A stretch of DNA of 7,169 nucleotides, from assembly GCA_023424785.1 (NCBI GenBank), contig JAFADP010000085.1:1-7169 (forward strand). Direction: 5' to 3'. The position numbers and the translations under genes are program-made. Below, one piece after another: positions 5,973-7,169 of the stretch (the first letter of the stretch is position 1; each line of letters starts with the position of its first letter). The notes under the pieces are model-generated. The model searched no databases, was not told where the DNA came from, and saw nothing but the letters and a program-made list of their open reading frames with translations. The stretch comes from Bacillota bacterium (lineage in GTDB: Bacteria; Bacillota; Clostridia; Clostridiales; Clostridiaceae).

Positions 5973-6169
5973 TGGAAAAATCTTACTTGATTGTGTTATG
6001 GTGAACCGTATCATAAATAAAGGGGGTTTATATCCTTAGAGATTAACATTACTAGCCTAAGGCCATTTTTTATAGCTGAAAATACCGTATCATAAGTAAG
6101 ATTTAATTTATAAATTATATTATAATAAGTTTAAAGTGAAAGGTAAATGGGAATTTGTGGAGGGGATAT
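5973..6169 (+). repeat. Leader repeat, copy B, upstream of the second Nudix gene
   Basis: This is the second copy of the region at 4854-5060. Shared blocks include TGGAAAAA, GAACCGTAyCATAAATAA, CCTTAG, GCCTAAGGC, a TTTTTATAG-type T-run, TGAAAATACCGTATCA, AAGTAA, TTAATT, TTATAATAA and GGAATTTGnGGAGG. The direct sites are ACCGTATCATAAATAA (6005-6020) and ACCGTATCATAAGTAA (6084-6099), 79 bp apart. A perfect 11-bp inverted repeat, AAATCTTACTT (5978-5988) and AAGTAAGATTT (6094-6104), encloses 127 bp; copy A keeps only part of it. The inner hairpin is weaker here (CCTTAG 6034-6039 with CTAAGG 6057-6062). No forward gene lies directly upstream, so a terminator role is less likely than a regulatory or mobile-element role. 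Confidence 0.8.
6121..6126 (+). promoter_or_regulatory. -10 element of the second Nudix promoter
   Basis: TATAAT lies 43 nt upstream of the ATG and begins 22 nt after the last base of ACCGTATCATAAGTAA, the same distance as in copy A. There is no TTGACA-like -35. The fixed spacing suggests that the site and -10 form one functional promoter. Confidence 0.6.
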
Positions 6170-6655
6170 ATGATAGTTGTAGATGATAAAGGTAATGAAC
6201 TTATTGACATTATTAATAGTAATGAAGAAAATGCAGATAAACAATATGCACCAATCAACCATTGTTTAGCGGTTGTAAAAATTGGAAATGATTATCTTAT
6301 GGGATGGAATAAATGGCGACAAGATTGGGAAATATTTGGCGGGTGTAGAGAAGATAATGAAACAATACGAGAATGTATTGTGCGTGAATGTAAAGAGGAA
6401 TTAGGATTGACAAATGTTGATTTTAAGTATGTGGGATTGATGTATTATAAAATGGCACCTGGGTACTTTAATCCTGAATGGCACTATGAATATGGTGGTT
6501 TATATGGTGTTACATTACCAAAGGGATATCTTGAAATTATAGAAAAATATAGAACTGATAAAGAAGAGGTTGAGAAACTTGCCTTTTATAGTGAAATTAA
6601 AGGTAAGGAAAAAATAGCATCTATTGATGAAAAATTGTTAGAATATTGGAAGTGA
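6170..6655 (+). CDS. Nudix hydrolase of undetermined substrate
   Basis: ATG 6170 follows GGAGG (6159-6163), with 6 nt between; the in-frame TTG at 6155 precedes that SD and is rejected. The protein has 161 residues. The Nudix box is complete at residues 58-80, with G58, E64, R72, E73, E76, E77 and G79, so a metal-dependent pyrophosphohydrolase is expected. A stretch of about 30 residues precedes the domain, and NKWRQDWEIFGG (47-58) leads into the box. The following MYYKMAPGYFNPEWHYEYGG segment is aromatic and may shape the substrate pocket. It is not a copy of the first Nudix protein: outside the box the two show little resemblance and this one lacks the Ap4A-hydrolase signature. Nudix enzymes clear nucleotide sugars, NAD-type cofactors, damaged or signalling nucleotides; the substrate here cannot be called. 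It is transcribed from its own promoter in leader copy B and is probably monocistronic. Confidence 0.85.
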   Translation: MIVVDDKGNELIDIINSNEENADKQYAPINHCLAVVKIGNDYLMGWNKWRQDWEIFGGCREDNETIRECIVRECKEELGLTNVDFKYVGLMYYKMAPGYFNPEWHYEYGGLYGVTLPKGYLEIIEKYRTDKEEVEKLAFYSEIKGKEKIASIDEKLLEYWK

Positions 6656-6679
6656 GATAAATTCCAACTTGTAGGGTAG

Positions 6680-6772
6680 TTTAGTTTCTTAAGATTAAAT
6701 ATAGATGCTTGTCGGAATTATGAATCAGTAACATCCAGTGAGTTAGAAGCTTTTATAAATTCTCTAAAGTAA
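6680..6772 (+). pseudogene. Possible C-terminal remnant of a lost gene
   Basis: A frame open from 6680 to a TAA at 6770-6772 encodes a protein-like stretch ending NYESVTSSELEAFINSLK, with no start codon and a stop just upstream at 6677-6679. Its composition looks coding, unlike the rest of this intergenic region. It may be the tail of a gene whose front was lost when the Nudix module or another element was inserted. The parent family is not recognised, and a chance frame of 30 codons is quite possible. Confidence 0.22.
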
Positions 6773-6817
6773 AATGGCATGATTTTTTGGGGATAAAATA
6801 AAAATAATTAATATTTA

Positions 6818-6850
6818 CGGCATTAGATAAAAAACTAATGCTGTTTTTTA
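6818..6850 (+). terminator. Intrinsic terminator between the second Nudix gene and the regulator
   Basis: CGGCATTAG (6818-6826) pairs with CTAATGCTG (6835-6843) in 9 bp with one G-U pair and an 8-nt loop, followed by six T (6844-6849). It separates the Nudix transcript from the regulator promoter at 6870. Confidence 0.75.
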
Positions 6851-6869
6851 TGTTATTAGTACGGAAAGT

Positions 6870-6898
6870 TTGAAAGGATATTAAATATGAGATACAAT
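6870..6898 (+). promoter_or_regulatory. Sigma-A promoter of the WYL-type regulator
   Basis: TTGAAA (6870-6875) and TACAAT (6893-6898) are separated by exactly 17 nt, close to the vegetative consensus. The start codon at 6951 is 52 nt downstream. This is the best matched promoter in the window. Confidence 0.65.
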
Positions 6899-6950
6899 AA
6901 AATTTGGTAAAAATAATTTATTTTGGTTAAAATTGGAATAAGGGGTAAAA

Positions 6951-7169
6951 ATGCAAGTAAATAGGTTATTTGAAATTATATATATTCTCTTAGAAAAGAA
7001 AATTGTAACAGCAAAAGAATTAGCAGAAAGATTTGAAGTATCACAAAGAACTATTTATAGAGATATTGAAACACTTTCTACAGCAGGAATTCCAGTATAT
7101 ATGAGTAAAGGGAAAGGTGGAGGTATATCCATATTACCAGAGTTTATATTAAATAAAGCTGTATTAACA
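6951..7169 (+). CDS. YafY/WYL-family HTH transcriptional regulator (3' end outside window)
   Basis: ATG 6951 follows AGGGG (6941-6945) with a 5-nt spacer, and the frame is open for 73 codons to the window end. The visible part is the DeoR-like winged helix-turn-helix of this family. Residues 17-31 form the first helix of the HTH (KIVTAKELAERFEVS), SQRTIYRDIETLSTAGIPVY (31-50) gives the recognition helix and next helix, and GKGGGISIL (54-62) is the wing. In full-length members (about 300 residues) a WYL domain follows that binds ligand or nucleic acid. Such regulators often control defence, DNA-damage or neighbouring metabolic genes. It has its own promoter and a terminator upstream, so it is not in an operon with the Nudix gene. 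Whether it acts on the Nudix leaders is unknown. Confidence 0.88.
   Translation, partial: MQVNRLFEIIYILLEKKIVTAKELAERFEVSQRTIYRDIETLSTAGIPVYMSKGKGGGISILPEFILNKAVLT

Noticed and set aside
4854..6169. Integron-type attC recombination sites
   Set aside because: No GTTRRRY core pairs bound the repeats, and there is no tyrosine-type integron integrase in the window.
1..7169. CRISPR array, tRNA or rRNA gene
   Set aside because: No regularly spaced short repeats, no tRNA-like cloverleaf with a TTCGA-type arm and no rRNA sequence were found on either strand.

Overview
The window is strongly AT-rich. It uses AGA and ATA codons heavily, has strong AGGAGG-type ribosome binding sites, and carries many U-tailed hairpins. 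This points to a low-GC Firmicute, most likely Clostridium sensu stricto or a close relative; species cannot be told. The content is accessory: mobile-element backbone followed by a cargo or defence-like region.

Positions 1-3911 look like one end of an integrative element. They hold the C-terminal part of a P-loop ATPase/helicase-type replication protein cut by the window start, a 118-residue protein that aligns with the catalytic domain of serine recombinases but lacks the catalytic serine and arginines, a 34-residue ORF that may be frameshifted, and a complete 553-residue large serine recombinase. Perfect inverted repeats separate the genes, and a strong terminator-like hairpin sits inside the last codons of the recombinase. 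No attachment site can be placed.

Positions 3979-4851 encode a HEPN-type protein (Swt1-like C-terminal domain, RNLIAH motif), a typical defence or toxin RNase fold. From 4854 on there are two 'leader plus Nudix' modules. Two Nudix hydrolase genes of different subfamilies (5061-5468 and 6170-6655) are preceded by homologous leaders of about 200 bp. Each leader has nested inverted repeats, two direct ACCGTAYCA-type sites and a TATAAT -10 at a fixed distance. The similarity stops at the start codons.

Between the Nudix genes (5469-5972) there is no long ORF, but there is an organised convergent locus. A forward promoter drives a predicted structured RNA of about 130 nt. A reverse extended -10 promoter drives a structured leader and a 53-codon ORF whose 3' end lies inside the forward RNA's terminator. 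The layout resembles convergent type I toxin-antitoxin loci, though the peptide is not recognised.

The right end (6656-7169) has a possible ORF remnant, an intrinsic terminator, a good sigma-A promoter, and the first 73 codons of a YafY/WYL-type HTH regulator that runs out of the window. How the cargo genes work together is inference: HEPN protein, nucleotide-cleaving Nudix enzymes, a TA-like locus and a ligand-sensing regulator next to an integrase would fit a defence or stress island.
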